A stretch of DNA of 64,000 nt from Staphylococcus equorum. GTDB lineage: Bacteria; Bacillota; Bacilli; Staphylococcales; Staphylococcaceae. Where the stretch lies: contig NZ_CP118982.1 of NCBI RefSeq assembly GCF_029024965.1, positions 682,001 to 746,000 on the forward strand. The letters run 5' to 3'. Position 1 is the stretch's first letter; each line of letters begins with the position of its first letter. The translations under genes were made by a program, and so were the position numbers. This document shows, piece by piece, positions 27,811-36,522 of this stretch. The notes below the pieces were generated by a model, which searched no databases, was not told where the DNA came from, and worked only from the letters and a program-made list of their open reading frames with translations.

Positions 27811-27852
27811 AAGCACAGCCCGTATGGAACGGTTCCATACGGGCTGTGTTTC
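27811..27852. terminator. Bidirectional terminator, 17-bp perfect stem
   Basis: CACAGCCCGTATGGAAC (27814-27830) pairs perfectly with GTTCCATACGGGCTGTG across a single-base loop. A-rich sequence on the left and TTTC on the right let it serve both the PTS gene and the convergent gene ending at 27867. Confidence 0.88.
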
Positions 27853-27866
27853 ATTATATAAACGAA

Positions 27867-28397
27867 TTACGAAATCCTAGCTTTACTCATTAATCGTGGT
27901 TGGTATATTGCACCAAGTACATCAATGTTATGAGTAGCAACCATTTGGATGAGTTTCGCGAAAACTTTAGGAGAACAAGAAACATTTATTTTATCTCTAT
28001 TGAAGGTATATGTAATATGCTCCGTTTGATTGATTAAGTTCAAAATATCAATAACTTTATCTTTGACAAAAGCGTCGTAAAGCCCATCGATAGTCAGTTC
28101 AAAACGTTTAGAAGATAACAATAAATGATCAAGATCTAATAACTTTTCAGAATGATTACTTTCTATAATTTGATAAATTAAATAATTATGAAAGCTAAGA
28201 AAACTAATAATATATGGTAACTGGTATTTTGGTAAGTTGACCTTTAATGCATACAAGTTATTTTCTTTGAAAATTGAAAACTTGAATGAGTTGCAAAAAT
28301 TAATTTGCTTACATAATTTAGTTAAATTTTTTCGTGTGGCGCGTTTGTTAAGTCCACCTATATTTAACACAAAAGTTTTCGTTCTATCTAAAAACAT
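27867..28397 (-). CDS. Uncharacterised protein, two tandem ferredoxin-like domains
   Basis: I do not recognise this 176-residue protein. It reads as two copies of one ~75-residue unit. Residues ~5-78 run TKTFVLNIGGL, helix RKNLTKLCKQI, SFKFSIFKEN, NLYALKVNLP, helix YIISFLSFH, YLIYQII. Residues ~96-168 run SKRFELTIDGL, helix KDKVIDILNLI, HITYTFNRD, KINVSCSP, helix FAKLIQMVATH, DVLGAIYQ. Each unit has a beta-alpha-beta-beta-alpha-beta order, as in ACT-like or other ferredoxin-like folds. There is no signal peptide or membrane helix, so it is probably cytoplasmic. ATG 28397 has an AGGAGGTA-type site just before it (read on the minus strand). Confidence 0.6.
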   Translation of the reverse strand: MFLDRTKTFVLNIGGLNKRATRKNLTKLCKQINFCNSFKFSIFKENNLYALKVNLPKYQLPYIISFLSFHNYLIYQIIESNHSEKLLDLDHLLLSSKRFELTIDGLYDAFVKDKVIDILNLINQTEHITYTFNRDKINVSCSPKVFAKLIQMVATHNIDVLGAIYQPRLMSKARIS

Positions 28398-28663
28398 ATT
28401 ATACCTCCATATCTATATAAAGTGTCATATGGATATTAATCATAATATTCTTTACACTTAAAATTATACAAGTTTTTATTTCTATTAAATTGTACCACTC
28501 TTTTAAAATGTTGGCACTAGGTCTTTAGAACGAAGTTAGAAATTATTTTTGAATTTGATATTATTGTATTTATAAAAGTTGGAATATTTTGAAAATTCAG
28601 TTGTATAGGCGTTTAAAGTATGATACATTTTTCTTTATTAATACATAGAGGAAGTGTTTAGAG

Positions 28664-29578
28664 ATGTTATCAAAAGTGAGTCGGTTTGCAACAAACACAT
28701 TCTTGATATGGATGTTAATCGCTGCAATAATTGGATTTATTTTTCCAACTCAGTTAGCTACGTTAAGTGGTTGGGTACCATATTTACTTGGTATCGTAAT
28801 GTTGGGTATGGGGTTAACCATTGATCCTAAAGATTTTAAAATTGTATTTCAATCGCCTAAGTGCGTAATAATTGGTGTGGTTTTACAATATACAATTATG
28901 CCTTTAGCAGCCTATTTAATTGCTAAATTATTTCAATTACCACCAGAAATTGCAATTGGTGTGATATTAGTTGGGTGTTGTCCAGGGGGAACATCAAGTA
29001 ACGTTATGAGTTATTTAGCAAATGCAAATGTTGCGTTGTCTGTAGCTATTACAAGTGTCTCTACGTTACTTGCACCGTTCTTAACGCCAGCATTAATTTA
29101 TTTATTCGCACATGAATGGTTACAAGTCTCATTTATGAGTATGTTTTGGTCAGTTGTGCAAGTGATACTTATCCCTATTGCGATTGGTTTTATATTACAA
29201 AAAGTATTTAAAAAATTCGCTGATAAGTCTGCAACTGCATTGCCAATCGTTTCTGTAATTGCTATTTCCCTCATACTCGCTTCAGTAGTAGGTGGGAGTA
29301 AATCACAAATACTAGAAACAGGAGTGCTTATTTTTGCAGTAGTCATATTACATAACATTGTTGGTTATGTAGTTGGATATACATTAGCAAATATATTTAA
29401 ACTGGAACGCGCTGATAAAAAAGCTGTTTCGATTGAAGTTGGAATGCAAAATTCAGGGTTAGCAGTAACATTGGCTACCGTACATTTTAGTCCTTTATCG
29501 GCAGTACCAGGAGCAGTATTTAGTTTGGTACACAATATTACCGGACCGATTTTAGCAAAATATTGGAATAAACGATAA
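28664..29578 (+). CDS. Bile acid:sodium symporter family transporter
   Basis: A 304-residue BASS-family protein with about ten helices, the family's GCCPGGTSSNVMSYLANANVALSVA signature (residues ~107-131) and EVGMQNSGLAVTLATVHF near residue 260. The fold couples Na+ to organic anion import; bacterial members take up bile acids, pantoate or keto-acids. The substrate is unknown. GAGGAAG precedes ATG 28664. Monocistronic with its own terminator. Confidence 0.87.
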   Translation: MLSKVSRFATNTFLIWMLIAAIIGFIFPTQLATLSGWVPYLLGIVMLGMGLTIDPKDFKIVFQSPKCVIIGVVLQYTIMPLAAYLIAKLFQLPPEIAIGVILVGCCPGGTSSNVMSYLANANVALSVAITSVSTLLAPFLTPALIYLFAHEWLQVSFMSMFWSVVQVILIPIAIGFILQKVFKKFADKSATALPIVSVIAISLILASVVGGSKSQILETGVLIFAVVILHNIVGYVVGYTLANIFKLERADKKAVSIEVGMQNSGLAVTLATVHFSPLSAVPGAVFSLVHNITGPILAKYWNKR

Positions 29579-29597
29579 TACACTAGAAGCATATATA

Positions 29598-29632
29598 ATA
29601 AGCTCACTTCAAATTTGGAGTGAGCTTTTAAT
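29598..29632 (+). terminator. Terminator after the BASS transporter gene
   Basis: AAGCTCACTTC / GGAGTGAGCTT stem followed by TTAATT. Confidence 0.8.
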
Positions 29633-29738
29633 TGGGATATTACCATTTTAAAACCGAAAATACATATTTCAAAATTAAAATATGATAAGCTAGCATTAAT
29701 ATAATTTAACAAAACAAGTGGACAGAGGAGGATATATG

Positions 29739-30383
29739 ATGTATAGAGCAGTCGTATTCGATTTTGATGGCACGATTATTGATACAGAAAGACATCTATT
29801 TGAAATCATTAATAAACACTTAAAAAAACATAATTTAACTGAAATAACATTGGGTTTTTATCGTCAATCTATTGGGGGAGCCGCAACGGATTTACATCAT
29901 TATTTAGAAGGTCAATTAGGCAAAGAAAATAAGCATGAAATTTATGTTGAACACAATAACACGAGCGTTGATTTGCCAATCATTGATGCAATGAAACAGT
30001 TAATGGATTATTGCAAAAAATGTCATATACCAATGGCGATTGCGACGAGTAGCTATAGAGCTGATATCAAACCAGCATTTGAAAGTCTAGGATTAAGCAA
30101 TTATATCGATATCGTTGTAGGTCGAGAAGATGTTGAAGCGGTTAAACCAAGCCCTGAACCATACCTCACTGCTGTTCAAAAACTTAATTACAATCCAGGA
30201 AATTGTTTAGCGATTGAAGACTCAGTTAATGGTGCAACTGCTGCAGTTGTAGCTGGTTTAGATGTTATCGTCAATACAAATACAATGACAGAAAAACAAG
30301 ATTTTAGTGAAGTGGCATTTACTGGAAAAGATTTAACCTGTGAAGAAATCATTACGACATACTTTGAGAAAAATAGAGATTAA
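29739..30383 (+). CDS. HAD-superfamily phosphatase, beta-phosphoglucomutase-like
   Basis: A ~214-residue HAD hydrolase with motif I VVFDFDGTIID, motif II ATSS, motif III lysine in EAVKPSPEPYL and motif IV IEDSVNG. A helical cap lies between residues ~15 and 85. Such enzymes dephosphorylate or isomerise sugar phosphates; the substrate cannot be told. AGAGGAGG fits ATG 29739 (or 29736); GTG 29718 is in frame but upstream of the Shine-Dalgarno. A small membrane-protein gene follows five bases later, probably in the same transcript. Confidence 0.85.
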   Translation: MYRAVVFDFDGTIIDTERHLFEIINKHLKKHNLTEITLGFYRQSIGGAATDLHHYLEGQLGKENKHEIYVEHNNTSVDLPIIDAMKQLMDYCKKCHIPMAIATSSYRADIKPAFESLGLSNYIDIVVGREDVEAVKPSPEPYLTAVQKLNYNPGNCLAIEDSVNGATAAVVAGLDVIVNTNTMTEKQDFSEVAFTGKDLTCEEIITTYFEKNRD

Positions 30384-30387
30384 TTAA

Positions 30388-30579
30388 ATGAGTGGATATT
30401 TAATTTTATTTTTCTTGGGTGGACCGATTGTATTGGCGATAAGTAATTTACTACTAGGCCCAATTTTCAATAAAAAAATACCATTTAAAATACACTTTAG
30501 ATCATTTATGGTAGGCACAGTGGTTTATTTGTTAGGGGCTAGTTTAATATATTATTTTGTACTTCAAGATAAATTGTAA
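30388..30579 (+). CDS. Small two-helix membrane protein
   Basis: A 63-residue protein with two predicted transmembrane helices (about residues 4-25 and 39-58) joined by a short basic loop (NKKIPFKIHFR). It begins four bases after the HAD gene stop and ends before a strong terminator, so it is likely co-transcribed. The ribosome binding site is weak and lies inside the HAD gene end. No function is known. Confidence 0.65.
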   Translation: MSGYLILFFLGGPIVLAISNLLLGPIFNKKIPFKIHFRSFMVGTVVYLLGASLIYYFVLQDKL

Positions 30580-30601
30580 ATTTGTACCTGATATTAAATT
30601 T

Positions 30602-30636
30602 AAAAAAGGGGCTTCCATACGGAGGCCCCTTTTAGC
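30602..30636 (+). terminator. Terminator after the HAD/small membrane gene pair
   Basis: AAAAGGGGCTTCC / GGAGGCCCCTTTT stem with loop ATAC. Confidence 0.88.
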
Positions 30637-30709
30637 ACGCAAACAAAGCACTGTTGCGAAGTCAACTGTATTATATATGTGAGCTTATATTTAATATAAG
30701 CATTGTTAA

Positions 30710-30892
30710 TTATAAAAGTTGGAAAATCAATGTTGCTACAACGAGGACGAGTAGTATTGAATCTATACCTACCATGATTGCAAAACGCGTATTTTTTTCA
30801 CCAGTTTCTTTAGAAGCTTTTACTGCTTTTAAATTAGGAATCAAACTTACAATCAGTAAAATGATTACAATAACGCCTATAATCATACTCAT
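30710..30892 (-). CDS. Small two-helix membrane protein
   Basis: A 60-residue protein with two hydrophobic helices (about 3-22 and 40-59) and a charged middle, KAVKASKETGEKNTRFA. Its ATG overlaps the stop of the upstream gene (TCATGA), and GGTGGTGA serves as ribosome binding site, so translation appears coupled to the 119-residue neighbour. No function is known. Confidence 0.65.
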   Translation of the reverse strand: MSMIIGVIVIILLIVSLIPNLKAVKASKETGEKNTRFAIMVGIDSILLVLVVATLIFQLL

Positions 30893-31248
30893 GATCTGTC
30901 ACCACCATTTTTATTTTTTTCTATATATTCCCAAACATAACCAGCGATGATACCAAGAATTAAACCGACAATAATACCAAATTTTATAGTAGATATTAAA
31001 GCACATATGATAATAGCTATTAACAATGCGATTGGAATCGTGATACCAAATTTATATTTTCGCTCTGGTGAATCAACAATAGAAAATAAGACATAATATA
31101 ATATAGCAAATACTACAATTACAAGTAGACTTTTTAAAATTAATTGTCCAATTGAACTATCTGAACCAGAAACATAATTTAATAAGAAAAATAACACCCC
31201 AAAGATAAGAGAAACTGTAATTGTTTTTTTTAGTAAAATTTTATTCAT
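30889..31248 (-). CDS. Four-helix membrane protein, unknown function
   Basis: A 119-residue protein with about four transmembrane helices and a short hydrophilic C-terminus (WEYIEKNKNGGDRS). AAAGGAG precedes ATG 31248. It overlaps the next small membrane gene by four bases; the two form a compact operon. I recognise no family. Confidence 0.65.
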   Translation of the reverse strand: MNKILLKKTITVSLIFGVLFFLLNYVSGSDSSIGQLILKSLLVIVVFAILYYVLFSIVDSPERKYKFGITIPIALLIAIIICALISTIKFGIIVGLILGIIAGYVWEYIEKNKNGGDRS

Positions 31249-31320
31249 GTTGAACTCCTTTGTAATAAAATCTAATGAAAATTATACCATAGAAAGTTTG
31301 AAATATAGAATGTCGCAAAA

Positions 31321-32150
31321 TTAATGTAACCTTTCACCATCATATTGATGATGATCATTTAAATAGGCGTAAAACAATCCGATAATCAACCCCCCGCCAA
31401 TATAGTTTCCAAAAGCAGCACCAAGTAAATTAATTAACGTAGGGATCACTGACATTAAATCACTTTGATAAACGAGTCCACCAGCAAATAATACAGAATT
31501 ATAAACGACATGTTCATAACCCATAAAGGCGAATATGGATACGCCAAACATCATGACAAACATTTTAGCTAGAATGTCATCAATTTGCATGGCGATAACT
31601 AATGAAATATTGATAAAAAAATTAGCGAATATACCTTTGATTAAAATTGCTAAAAATCCTGCAGCAAATAGCTTATGTTCAATTGCAACTTCAAGTTGAA
31701 TGAACATCTCCGGAGACATAATATCTGAAAGTCGTGTGAGGGTGAAAAATATTAAGCCTCCTGCCACATTCCCTATGAAGCATAAGGTGAAAATTTTAAG
31801 ACACGCATAGGACTAATAACACGATAATACAACCCAACAGTGAAATACATAAAATTACTTGTTAATAATTCTGAATTGGTGAATAGTATTAGCACTAGTG
31901 CGAAACTAAAGGCGATGGATGAAACTAAATTTGTCACACCAGGGGCCATATCGCCTCCGAGGCTAGCTTTAATTAACAACACGAATACAGTAATGATACC
32001 TAAGATAAACCCAGCCATCGTGGCACGTAATAGATATCGTTTTAAGTAAAAACTTTGAAGTACGTCCCTGGTTCTAATCGTTTCAACTACATGCTTAATC
32101 CACGCCTTACCATAGAAGACTTTATCCCATTTAATGTTTTTCTCATTCAA
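31321..32150 (-). pseudogene. Formate/nitrite transporter (FNT) gene split by a frameshift
   Basis: Two frames make up one FNT-type channel. The 5' part (32150 down to 31773, 125 residues) begins MNEKNIKWDKVFYGKAWIKHVVETI and contains MAGFILGI, LGGDMAPGVTNLVSSIAFSFAL and NSELLTSNFMYFTVG, then breaks after RVLK. The 3' part (to 31321) resumes as IFTLCFIGNVAGG and continues to a normal C-terminus. Near 31790-31797 one base seems to be missing from an A run (minus strand AAAATTTT). FNT proteins pass formate, nitrite or related monovalent anions. It is either a recent loss or a sequencing error. Confidence 0.78.
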
Positions 32151-32328
32151 TTACTTATCCTCACTTTCGATAGGTTAGGACAAGTATACTATGCTAATTA
32201 ATATTTATGAATAAATTCACAATATCTACATAATAAATTTCATGATGATAGTTGAAAAATAAAAAATTGGAATTTGTAAAATTACTTTGCAATTTTTGAC
32301 GAAATAAAATACAATTAATAACGGAAAT

Positions 32329-32342
32329 GTAAGCCCTTACAT
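32329..32342. promoter_or_regulatory. Near-perfect cre site before the amino-acid permease
   Basis: TGTAAGCCCTTACA matches 13 of 14 positions of the cre consensus (the central G is C) and is itself a near palindrome. It lies 102 bases before ATG 32444. Confidence 0.55.
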
Positions 32343-32443
32343 AAATCGAAAATAATTATTCCAATTTTTAGAATTTATAGTATAATGGCGACATAATAAG
32401 TGTTTCATCTGTACTTACAATCGAAAGAGATGGGGTTTGAATT

Positions 32444-33832
32444 ATGAACGAGAACAAAGAATTACATAGGGGGCTAGGTGCACGTCAAATGCGTATGATT
32501 GCACTTGGCGGGACAATTGGAGTAGGACTATTTATGGGCGCAACAAGCACTATAAAGTGGACAGGTCCTTCTGTTATATTTGCATATTTAATAGCAGGTA
32601 TCTTTTTATTTCTAGTAATGAGAGCTATGGGGGAGATGGTTTATTTATATCCTACCACAGGTTCTTATGCTAACTTTGCAAGTGATTACATACATCCAGT
32701 GGCAGGCTATTTAACTGCTTGGAGTAATATATTCCAGTGGATTGTCGTCGGTATGAGTGAAGTGATAGCCGTCGGAGAATATATGAATTATTGGTTTCCG
32801 GATTTACCACAGTGGATTCCAGGTGTACTGGTAGTAATATTATTAGCCAGTGCTAATCTAGTGTCAGTTAAAGCTTTTGGTGAATTTGAATTCTGGTTTG
32901 CAATGATTAAAGTAGTAACAATTATCTTAATGATTATTGCAGGATTTGGATTAATCTTCTTCGGATTAGGTAATGGAGGAGAAGCACTTGGTTTATCTAA
33001 TTTATGGGCACATGGTGGATTCATGCCTAACGGTTGGATTGGATTCTTCTTTGCACTGTCTATTGTTATAGGCTCTTACCAAGGTGTAGAATTAATCGGT
33101 ATTACAGCCGGAGAGACAAAAGACCCTCAGAAAAATATTAAAAGTGCCGTTAATGGCGTCATTTGGCGTATATTGATTTTCTATATTGGTGCGATCTTTG
33201 TAATTGTAACAGTTTACCCTTGGGATCAATTAGGTAACATTGGTAGTCCATTTGTTGGAACATTTGCAAAAGTTGGTATTACGTTTGCAGCTGGCTTTAT
33301 TAACTTTGTAGTATTAACTGCTGCTATGTCTGGATGTAACTCTGGAATATTCAGTGCGAGTCGTATGACATTTACATTATCTCAAAGAGGACAAATGCCT
33401 AAATTCTTTTCAAAAGTTATGAAAAATGGTGTTCCTGTGTGGACAGTAACAGCAATTTCTATTGGTATTTTAATTGGAGCATTACTAAATGTTATCTTAC
33501 CTTTATTTATTGAAGGTGCTGAGAGCGTCTTTGTTTATGTATATAGTGCATCTATTTTACCAGGTATGGTACCGTGGTTTATGATTTTAATTAGTCATTT
33601 GAAATTTAGGAAACGTTCTCCTGAATTAGTAAAAGATCATCCCTTTAAAATGCCAGGCGGAGCATTTACAAACTACATTACAATGGCATTCTTTATTACA
33701 GTATTAATTGGAATGTTATTCAATAAAGAGACAGTTGTTTCTGTAGTAATTGGTATTGTATTTTTATCGTTTATGGCGATTTTCTATTTCTTAAAAGGCT
33801 ATCATAAGTTAGATAAAGATAAACAAATTTAA
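32444..33832 (+). CDS. Amino-acid permease (AAT/APC family)
   Basis: A 462-residue APC-superfamily permease with twelve predicted helices. It has the family start RGLGARQMRMIALGGTIGVGLFMG, then GEMVYLYPTTGSYANFA, IGITAGETKDPQKNIKSAVN and FSASRMTFTLSQRGQMPKFF. It resembles the AAT group (GabP, AnsP, CycA, AapA), which import neutral or basic amino acids with protons; the substrate cannot be fixed. AGAGATGGGG precedes ATG 32444. A near-consensus cre site upstream suggests carbon-catabolite control. Confidence 0.87.
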   Translation: MNENKELHRGLGARQMRMIALGGTIGVGLFMGATSTIKWTGPSVIFAYLIAGIFLFLVMRAMGEMVYLYPTTGSYANFASDYIHPVAGYLTAWSNIFQWIVVGMSEVIAVGEYMNYWFPDLPQWIPGVLVVILLASANLVSVKAFGEFEFWFAMIKVVTIILMIIAGFGLIFFGLGNGGEALGLSNLWAHGGFMPNGWIGFFFALSIVIGSYQGVELIGITAGETKDPQKNIKSAVNGVIWRILIFYIGAIFVIVTVYPWDQLGNIGSPFVGTFAKVGITFAAGFINFVVLTAAMSGCNSGIFSASRMTFTLSQRGQMPKFFSKVMKNGVPVWTVTAISIGILIGALLNVILPLFIEGAESVFVYVYSASILPGMVPWFMILISHLKFRKRSPELVKDHPFKMPGGAFTNYITMAFFITVLIGMLFNKETVVSVVIGIVFLSFMAIFYFLKGYHKLDKDKQI

Positions 33833-33850
33833 TATAGGTTGAATTAAATG

Positions 33851-33908
33851 TAGGTTGGCTATTTTATGACTAAAATTACAAAGTTATAAAATAGCTAACC
33901 TTTTTATT
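33851..33908 (+). terminator. Terminator after the amino-acid permease gene
   Basis: AGGTTGGCTATTTTAT pairs with ATAAAATAGCTAACCT, followed by TTTTT. Confidence 0.8.
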
Positions 33909-33944
33909 ATAAAAACGTCTATCAAAATCATAGGTATATAAGCA

Positions 33945-33977
33945 TTTACACAACTAGTGTTTTACAGAAAATTTACA
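33945..33977 (+). promoter_or_regulatory. Possible PhoP box upstream of phoB
   Basis: TTTACA occurs at 33945, 33961 and 33972. The last two are 11 bases apart, the spacing of PhoP direct repeats (TTHAYA) in low-GC Gram-positives. The gene downstream is alkaline phosphatase, a standard Pho-regulon target. Confidence 0.45.
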
Positions 33978-34058
33978 TTATTAAAATATTGAGACAAAAT
34001 TAGAGTATTACACTTAACATGTAAGCACAATAATACATATCAAAGGAGTTATTAATTT

Positions 34059-35489
34059 ATGAAACTATTAAATAAGTTAGCAACTGTAACTGTAGCTAGT
34101 GCAATTGTTGTTGGATCTGCATTAGGAAATGTACAATCAACATATGCTTCTGGTGATGGAAAAGCATCAAATGATACACCTGATGTGTCGTATATGGGAA
34201 ATACTGAAAATCCTAAAAATGTAATATTTTTAGTAGGAGATGGCATGGGACCATCTTATAATTCAGCGTATCGTTATTTTGCAGATAATCCTGAAACAAA
34301 AGAAATGGAAAAAACTGCGTTCGATCAACATCTTGTCGGCAATCAACGTACAAATCCAGCTGACCCGAAAGAGAATGTAACTGACTCAGCAGCATCAGCT
34401 ACTGCGTTTAGTTCTGGTCATAAAACATATAATGGGGCAATTGGTGTAGATGAAAATAAAGAAAATGTTAAAACAGTATTAGAACAAGCAAAAGAAAATG
34501 GTAAATCAACAGGCTTAGTTTCCACTGCTGAGATTACAGATGCAACACCTGCAGCCTATGCATCACACGTAGACTCACGCGATAAAAAAGATGAAATTGC
34601 ACAACAATTTTATAATGATAAAATTAACGGCGAACATAAAGTAGATGTCTTACTTGGCGGTGGTGCAAAATATTTCGGTGAAGAAAATGGCAACTTAGCA
34701 GATAAATTTAAAAAAGATGGCTATGACGTTGTAGATAATAAAACAGATTTACAAAAATCAACAAGTAAACAAGTATTAGGTTTGTTCGCTGATGGAAATA
34801 TGCCATTACAAATAGACGCCCCTGATAAAAATCCTAAATTATTAGATATGACAGAAACTGCAGTTAATAAATTACAGCAAAATGATAAAGGGTTCTTCTT
34901 AATGGTGGAAGGTGCTTCGATTGATAAAGCAGGTCACCCAAATGATGTTACTGGTGTAATGTCAGAAATGGAAGGTTTTGAAAAATCATTTGATTATGCT
35001 ATGAACTATGCTAAAGAACATAAAGATACACTTGTAGTGGCAACTGCAGATCACTCAACAGGTGGTTTATCAATTGCCAAAGGTGAAGATTACCTTTGGA
35101 ACCCTCAAGTAATCCACGATATGAAACATTCAGGAACATACATGACTGAACAAATTGCCAAAGGCGAAGATGCTGAAAAAGTAATTAATGAAGGTTATGG
35201 ATTTGATGTAGAGGCATCTCAAATTGATAAAATTAAAGATGAAGTTGAGAAGTTGAAAAAATTAAATGAAGATGATGATGCATATGAAGGGCAATTACAA
35301 GAATTACAAAACGCAATTCAAAAACCAATCAATGATAAATCGAATACAGGTTGGACTACAACAGGACACACAGGTGAAGACGTGAACACATATGCTTATG
35401 GCCCTGGTAGTGATAAATTCCAAGGAAATATAGATAATACAGATAATGCTAAAAACATTTTTGAATTCTTAAAAAGTGAAGCTAAATAA
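34059..35489 (+). CDS. phoB: Alkaline phosphatase
   Basis: A 476-residue secreted alkaline phosphatase. Residues 1-31 form a signal peptide (KLLNKLATVTVASAIVVGS..QSTYA). The metal and active sites are NVIFLVGDGMG, the nucleophilic serine in VTDSAASATAFSSG, EGASIDKAGH and TADHSTGG. A coiled-coil-like insert (IDKIKDEVEKLKKLNE) sits near residue 390. It releases phosphate from monoesters outside the cell. AAAGGAG precedes ATG 34059. TTTACA repeats upstream fit PhoP regulation. Confidence 0.92.
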   Translation: MKLLNKLATVTVASAIVVGSALGNVQSTYASGDGKASNDTPDVSYMGNTENPKNVIFLVGDGMGPSYNSAYRYFADNPETKEMEKTAFDQHLVGNQRTNPADPKENVTDSAASATAFSSGHKTYNGAIGVDENKENVKTVLEQAKENGKSTGLVSTAEITDATPAAYASHVDSRDKKDEIAQQFYNDKINGEHKVDVLLGGGAKYFGEENGNLADKFKKDGYDVVDNKTDLQKSTSKQVLGLFADGNMPLQIDAPDKNPKLLDMTETAVNKLQQNDKGFFLMVEGASIDKAGHPNDVTGVMSEMEGFEKSFDYAMNYAKEHKDTLVVATADHSTGGLSIAKGEDYLWNPQVIHDMKHSGTYMTEQIAKGEDAEKVINEGYGFDVEASQIDKIKDEVEKLKKLNEDDDAYEGQLQELQNAIQKPINDKSNTGWTTTGHTGEDVNTYAYGPGSDKFQGNIDNTDNAKNIFEFLKSEAK

Positions 35490-35571
35490 ATAAAATATCA
35501 ATACTTAGGATAACTTAAAATAAGGCACTAAAAATTACTATACGATTTACTAGTCTCTTATTTTAATTCAC

Positions 35572-35624
35572 AAAAAAGCACCTATCAAGACAGCGTATTT
35601 TGCTGACGATAGGTGCTTTTTTAT
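35572..35624. terminator. Bidirectional terminator between phoB and murR
   Basis: AAAAAAGCACCTATC pairs with GATAGGTGCTTTTTT, with A and T runs on both sides, serving two convergent genes. Confidence 0.88.
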
Positions 35625-35644
35625 AGTTCAACTTAACATATAGA

Positions 35645-36520
35645 TTAATGTTTGAATTGAATTTTAGATAAATGCTTACGATAATTATCTAAAGCCATTT
35701 TAGACTGTGTAATAGAGTCTAATGCACTTTGATAATTCAATGCGATATAGCGATAGTAAAGTATATCTACTGTAAAAAGTTGAGCAAATAATGATGTTGT
35801 TGCAGCCATACGTAGTTCGTTTTCATCCGTTTGACCATATATTAAAGTATGGTCTGAAACTTTTGCAACAGGATTATCATTAGAACTAGAAATTGTAATA
35901 ATTGGAATGTTATAGTCTGTTGCGACTTTAGCCATGGATTGCATTTCACTATGATTACCTTGATTTGTTACAAAGATAATACAGTCATTTTCATCGTGTG
36001 TTGCTAATGTTGACATAAATAAATGTGTTTCTTGTAACAAACGGACATTGAGTCCAATGCGTGATAATTTTTGAAATAAATCAGTAACGATTACGAGTGA
36101 AGCACCATAACCAAATAGGAATATTGTATTTGAACGCTTCATTGTTTCACAAATACTGTCAATACTATATTCATCTATGTACGTTGATACATAGTTCATC
36201 GTGTCTGTTGCACGAGATAGCATTTTTGTTTTTAGCGTATCGACTGACTCATTATCCGCCAATTCAAGGTGATTATTATGGATTGCATCATCAGGTAAAT
36301 AACGAGAAATGGCAATTTTTAATTCTTGGAAACCTTTATCTGTAATTTTTTTACTAAATCTAACGATGGATGCTGTGCTAGTATGGATCTCGTTAGATAA
36401 ATCTTGTACTGACATATTGATGATTTTATGTGGTGAATTCAAAATAAAATCTGCAATCTTTTTCTCACTTTTAGTTAACTGAGCATAATTGCTGTCAATT
36501 TTGTAAAGTACGTTGGTCAT
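35645..36520 (-). CDS. murR: MurR, RpiR-family regulator of MurNAc catabolism
   Basis: A 291-residue RpiR protein: HTH in residues ~30-60 (NMSVQDLSNEIHTSTASIVRFSKKI) and a SIS domain (IFLFGYGASLVIVTDLF; FVTNQGNHSEMQSM). It is the last gene of mupG-murQ-murP-murR, the same order as in S. aureus, where MurR responds to MurNAc 6-phosphate. It starts two bases after the murP stop, so it is translated from the operon transcript. Confidence 0.88.
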   Translation of the reverse strand: MTNVLYKIDSNYAQLTKSEKKIADFILNSPHKIINMSVQDLSNEIHTSTASIVRFSKKITDKGFQELKIAISRYLPDDAIHNNHLELADNESVDTLKTKMLSRATDTMNYVSTYIDEYSIDSICETMKRSNTIFLFGYGASLVIVTDLFQKLSRIGLNVRLLQETHLFMSTLATHDENDCIIFVTNQGNHSEMQSMAKVATDYNIPIITISSSNDNPVAKVSDHTLIYGQTDENELRMAATTSLFAQLFTVDILYYRYIALNYQSALDSITQSKMALDNYRKHLSKIQFKH

Positions 36521-36522
36521 AA

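Noticed and set aside
30648-30668. CACTGTTGCGAAGT resembles the end of IS6-family elements such as IS431 (CTGTTGCAAAGT)
   Set aside because: Only about a dozen bases match, with no transposase, second end or target duplication.
30683-30701. Palindrome GCTTATATT T AATATAAGC 3' of the small membrane-protein operon
   Set aside because: AT-rich with no T run on the minus strand; not convincing as a terminator.
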